Assembly (NCBI GenBank): GCA_946405695.1
Contig: CAMJIA010000003.1
Location: 1 to 64,000 of the forward strand
From: an uncultured Prevotellaceae bacterium
Lineage (GTDB): Bacteria > Bacteroidota > Bacteroidia > Bacteroidales > Bacteroidaceae
Direction of reading: 5' to 3'
Length of the DNA: 64,000 nt
Of the stretch, positions 61,282-64,000 are shown in pieces. Below the pieces are notes generated by a model. The model searched no databases. It was given only the letters and a program-made list of their open reading frames with translations, and was not told where the DNA came from. The position numbers and the translations under genes were made by a program. How positions within the stretch are numbered: the stretch's first letter is position 1; the number at the start of each line of letters is the position of its first letter.

Positions 61282-63147
61282 TTATTTGTTTGCAAATTGT
61301 CCAAAATACTTGAGGCAGGTATCGCGCCACTCACGGGCATTCTCCACCTGGTGGTGCAGGCGCTCATCAACCTCACGCCAGCGCTGTTCGTCAATGAAGT
61401 GACGCATCTTGTTGTGCCAGATATTATGGTGTGTCTCAACAGTGATGACACCACGATTATAGTGGAACTGCAGCGACTCCCACAGTGTAGAGCCGTCCTT
61501 CATTTTGTAGGTCCAGGGCACATGATGGAACCACAACAGCAGATTCTCAGGACACGTCTCGATATTATCATAGGTACGTGCGAGGTCCTTGCGATACTGG
61601 CTGACAGCATCTGTTCCCTTGCTGGAACGCTCGAAGCCCACGCCCTGCTTGTCGGCCTTGTGATAGTACACAGGACACCACTCCAGCGGATAGCTCTTGA
61701 TGAAGCCATCGGGCTCCGGACCGTAGTGGTGGTCGAACTTGAAGATATGGTGCAAGCCTAGTGGCATCATGTAGTCCACGCAAGCCTCACGACTCTCTGC
61801 CATCACCTTGGCCATCGTGTTGACAAACTGCGGGTCACGGGTGAACGTCAGTTGCAACCACTCACGGGCAATCTTATCGCTATCCAGTCGCGGGTTCCAT
61901 GCCAGTCGGCCAAAGGCATACCAGTTGGCCTGCGAGAAGTGATGGCCACACCAGTTCTTGTCGAGTCCGATATTGGCGACACCAGCGATACCCCTTAACT
62001 GTTTGGGATTCACCTGCGAGAAAAACTCCTGCCACATAGGCGCCAAATAGACAAGGTGGCGCGACTGTCCCAGATACTCCTGAGTAATCTGCAACTCCAC
62101 CATATTAGGTGTCTGCTTAATCTGGTCGAAGATAGGACTGTACGGCTCACGGGGCTGGAAGTCCAACGGACCGTTCTTGGTCTGCAGGATGACGTTATCG
62201 CGGAACTGACCATCCAACGGCTTAAACTCCGACACAGCTTGCTTCACACGGTCTTCACCCTTGTGATTAGCACCATAGACGAAGCAGCGCCACATGACGA
62301 TACCTTTGTAAGGTTTCAGCGCATCTGCCAACATATTGGCACCATCGGCATGGGTGCGCTTGTAGTCGCCAGGGCCAGGCTGTCCCTCGCTGTTCGCCTT
62401 CACCAGGAAGCCACCGAAGTCTGGAATTAACTTATAGATTTCCTTGGCCTTTTTCTGCCACCACTTAGCAACGCTCTTGTCCAGCGGATCAGCTGTCTTG
62501 GTATCGCCCAACGCCATCGGCGTAGCAAAGTTGATAGACAGATACACCTTGATATGATAGGGGCGTAGGATGTCAGCAATCTTCTTGACCTCCTTCAGAT
62601 AGGGAGTTGTCAGCATCTTTGGCGACGCATTGACGTTGTTCAGTACGGTACCATTGATACCGATGGAAGCGTTGGCTCTTGCATATTCCTTGATGAGTTG
62701 AGCGTCGAAAGTAACAAGCTGATCGTTGTCTAACTTCCAAAAAATGCTCTCGCCAGCATAACCACGCTCGATACTGCCATCGAGGTTATCCCAATGGTTC
62801 AACAAGCGCAGGTCGTAGGCAGGGTGCGTCTCCATATTCATGTCGCCTCGCAACAAGGCGTAGGTACCATAGAGCAGACCTGCCTCGCGACGGGCACTAA
62901 GCGTCGAACCATCGAAGCGATAGCCGTCGTCATCGGGCATCGTGGCATCAAGCTTCAAGGCAATCTGTGCCCCGTTATAATAAGTTTCCAACTCCTGCTT
63001 AGCAATCTCGATGGTGGCAGACTTGCTGTCGCAGATGACCTTTGCTTTATTGACGGGCTGATAACGCAGCCACAGCTGGTGACCATCCTCAGCATGAACG
63101 CTGATAGTGGTAACAATAGCGAATAGTGATAATAAGATATGTTTCAT
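61282..63147 (-). CDS. aguA: GH67 alpha-glucuronidase
   Basis: A 621-residue enzyme that removes (4-O-methyl-)glucuronic acid from the non-reducing ends of xylo-oligosaccharides. Signal peptide MKHILLSLFAIVTTISVHA; N-terminal beta domain; TIM barrel with LRLLNHWDNLDGSIERGYAGES; catalytic acid Glu in VKANSEGQPGPG; acceptor-side Asp in LDFQPREPYSP context (NGPLDFQ); Glu in MVELQITQEYLGQS. The C-terminal helical domain contains GLHHIFKFDHHYGPEPDG. Sits between GH3 and GH97 with 2- and 6-bp gaps, indicating an operon for glucuronoxylan use. Confidence 0.92.
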   Translation of the reverse strand: MKHILLSLFAIVTTISVHAEDGHQLWLRYQPVNKAKVICDSKSATIEIAKQELETYYNGAQIALKLDATMPDDDGYRFDGSTLSARREAGLLYGTYALLRGDMNMETHPAYDLRLLNHWDNLDGSIERGYAGESIFWKLDNDQLVTFDAQLIKEYARANASIGINGTVLNNVNASPKMLTTPYLKEVKKIADILRPYHIKVYLSINFATPMALGDTKTADPLDKSVAKWWQKKAKEIYKLIPDFGGFLVKANSEGQPGPGDYKRTHADGANMLADALKPYKGIVMWRCFVYGANHKGEDRVKQAVSEFKPLDGQFRDNVILQTKNGPLDFQPREPYSPIFDQIKQTPNMVELQITQEYLGQSRHLVYLAPMWQEFFSQVNPKQLRGIAGVANIGLDKNWCGHHFSQANWYAFGRLAWNPRLDSDKIAREWLQLTFTRDPQFVNTMAKVMAESREACVDYMMPLGLHHIFKFDHHYGPEPDGFIKSYPLEWCPVYYHKADKQGVGFERSSKGTDAVSQYRKDLARTYDNIETCPENLLLWFHHVPWTYKMKDGSTLWESLQFHYNRGVITVETHHNIWHNKMRHFIDEQRWREVDERLHHQVENAREWRDTCLKYFGQFANK

Positions 63148-63149
63148 GT

Positions 63150-64000
63150 TTACTTCTGTTTCAATAGGTTCAGAGGGTGTTTGGGAGCCATCGCATTGTT
63201 TACGGACTCTGTATATTCCGTTATCTTCAAGGGTGCTGTCAACTTGATATCGCGACTGGAATTGCCAACCTTAAACAGGTACTGACCAGCCTCCGTAATC
63301 CACTGTGAGCCAGTCTCATCAAACGAGGCCAGATCGCGCTTCAACAACGTCATGGTCAGCGTCTCGCTCTCGCCAGGCTGCAACTCACGAGTCTTGGCAA
63401 AGGCCTTTAACTCCTGAGCAGGCTTCTCTAGCTTACCCTTGGGAGCAGTGACATAGAGCTGTGCCACTTCCTTGCCAGCAACGTTGCCCGTATTCTTCAC
63501 CGTAACAGAGACATCGACAAGATTGCCGCGGCCCTTTACCGTCAGTTTCGAGAACTCAAAAGTGGTATAGCTCAGACCAAAGCCGAAGGGATAGGCCACC
63601 TCTTTCTGGAAGGTGTCGAAGTAACGGTAACCCACATAGATGTCCTCCTCGTGGTTGGTATAGTCTTCGTTGGGAATACCACGACCCCAGCCCTTCATCT
63701 CACGATAGGAGTACATCTCCATATCCTGTGGGAAGTTCTTGGTAGAGGGATGGTCGGTGGCAGCGATGGGCCATGTCATCGTCAGCTTGCCACTGGGGTT
63801 CGCCTTACCCGTCAGCACATCAGCAACGCTATTGCCACCCTCCTCGCCAGGTTGCCAGGCACAGAGGATAGCATCCACACGGTCACGCCACGAACAGGTC
63901 TCCATCACACTACCAGAGTTCAGGATGACGATGACGGGCTTGCCGGCAGCACGGAACTGACTGCTCACACGGAAGATCATGTCCTGTTCCATCTGCGAGA
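63150..64000 (-). CDS. GH3 beta-glycosidase C-terminal part (runs off the window)
   Basis: The visible 280 residues are the C-terminal GH3 alpha/beta sandwich and fibronectin-III-like tail: KPVIVILNSGSVMETCSW, LCAWQPGEEGGNSVADVLTGKANPSGKLTMTWP, YVGYRYFDTFQKEVAYPFGFGLSYTTFE, then SVTVKNTGNVAGKEVAQLYV and KAFAKTRELQPGESETLTM. The frame continues beyond 64000 with no stop, so the N-terminal barrel lies upstream. It is likely a beta-xylosidase or beta-glucosidase. First of the three-gene cluster; GH67 starts 2 bp after its stop. Confidence 0.88.
   Translation of the reverse strand, partial: SQMEQDMIFRVSSQFRAAGKPVIVILNSGSVMETCSWRDRVDAILCAWQPGEEGGNSVADVLTGKANPSGKLTMTWPIAATDHPSTKNFPQDMEMYSYREMKGWGRGIPNEDYTNHEEDIYVGYRYFDTFQKEVAYPFGFGLSYTTFEFSKLTVKGRGNLVDVSVTVKNTGNVAGKEVAQLYVTAPKGKLEKPAQELKAFAKTRELQPGESETLTMTLLKRDLASFDETGSQWITEAGQYLFKVGNSSRDIKLTAPLKITEYTESVNNAMAPKHPLNLLKQK

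Overview
The window looks like a chromosome segment of a Prevotella-type gut or rumen Bacteroidales (phylum Bacteroidota). The evidence is a complete type IX secretion core (porP-like, gldK, gldL, gldM, gldN), LruC-domain surface proteins, a fimbrillin-type lipoprotein, GH67/GH97/GH3 glycan enzymes, an S46 dipeptidyl-peptidase, and promoters of the Bacteroidota form (TTTG about 20 bp upstream of TAnnTTTG). No replicon origin, rRNA or CRISPR array is visible. All family assignments come from reading the sequence and from memory of the families; no database search was run.

Layout. 1-2.6 kb: a sirtuin and an S41 protease. 2.65-14.4 kb: tRNA-Asn(GTT), followed by an 11.7 kb integrative element. 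The element is bounded by a 19-bp duplication of the tRNA 3' end (2705-2723 and 14419-14437) and carries TTGCACCC-type repeats inside both ends. It is visibly AT-richer than its surroundings, and all its genes lie on the minus strand. They are a tyrosine recombinase; an ATPase with a DUF234-like C-terminus; a broken TOTE-type primase-helicase; a structured non-coding region; a small AAA ATPase; a replication block (HTH protein, RepA-like ATPase, DUF6371 protein); and, at the far end, a compact ubiquitin-like conjugation module (multi-ubiquitin-family Ubl, E1/ThiF with an N-terminal DUF6791-like region, DUF6527 zinc protein). I see no relaxase or coupling protein.

14.5-26.2 kb: a remnant of a SpoIIE-type phosphatase, a 3527-residue secreted modular protein, and a lipoprotein that shares a domain with it. 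26.2-26.8 kb: a 570-bp gene-free stretch with a perfect 40-bp palindrome nested in a 26-bp inverted repeat. 26.8-35.6 kb, plus strand: a fimbrillin-like lipoprotein with a 43-codon gene overlapping its stop, an esterase, a flippase, a CotH/lamin-tail surface protein and a DPP7-like peptidase. 35.6-41 kb, minus strand: a DEAD-box helicase, a SpmAB-like membrane protein and a LruC lipoprotein, divergent from a second LruC protein (41.1-43.6 kb). 43.7-50.5 kb: the type IX secretion operon and an outer-membrane barrel. 50.5-54.4 kb, minus strand: a leucine-rich-repeat protein, a lipoprotein, repeats and tRNA-Met. 54.5-59.3 kb: Ca-type P-ATPase, ribF, a CPBP protease and rnhB. 59.3-64 kb, minus strand: GH97, GH67 and a GH3 that runs off the window, probably a glucuronoxylan-utilisation operon.

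Three proteins (ends at 25402, 33424 and 50558) finish with the same short C-terminal signature, about 30 residues ending in an (N)G/N-(R/K)-K-x(2)-(V/I)K pattern. This suggests they are exported by the type IX machinery encoded in the same window. The most unusual content is the integrative element, where a minimal ubiquitin-like module sits next to a decayed primase-helicase conflict system.
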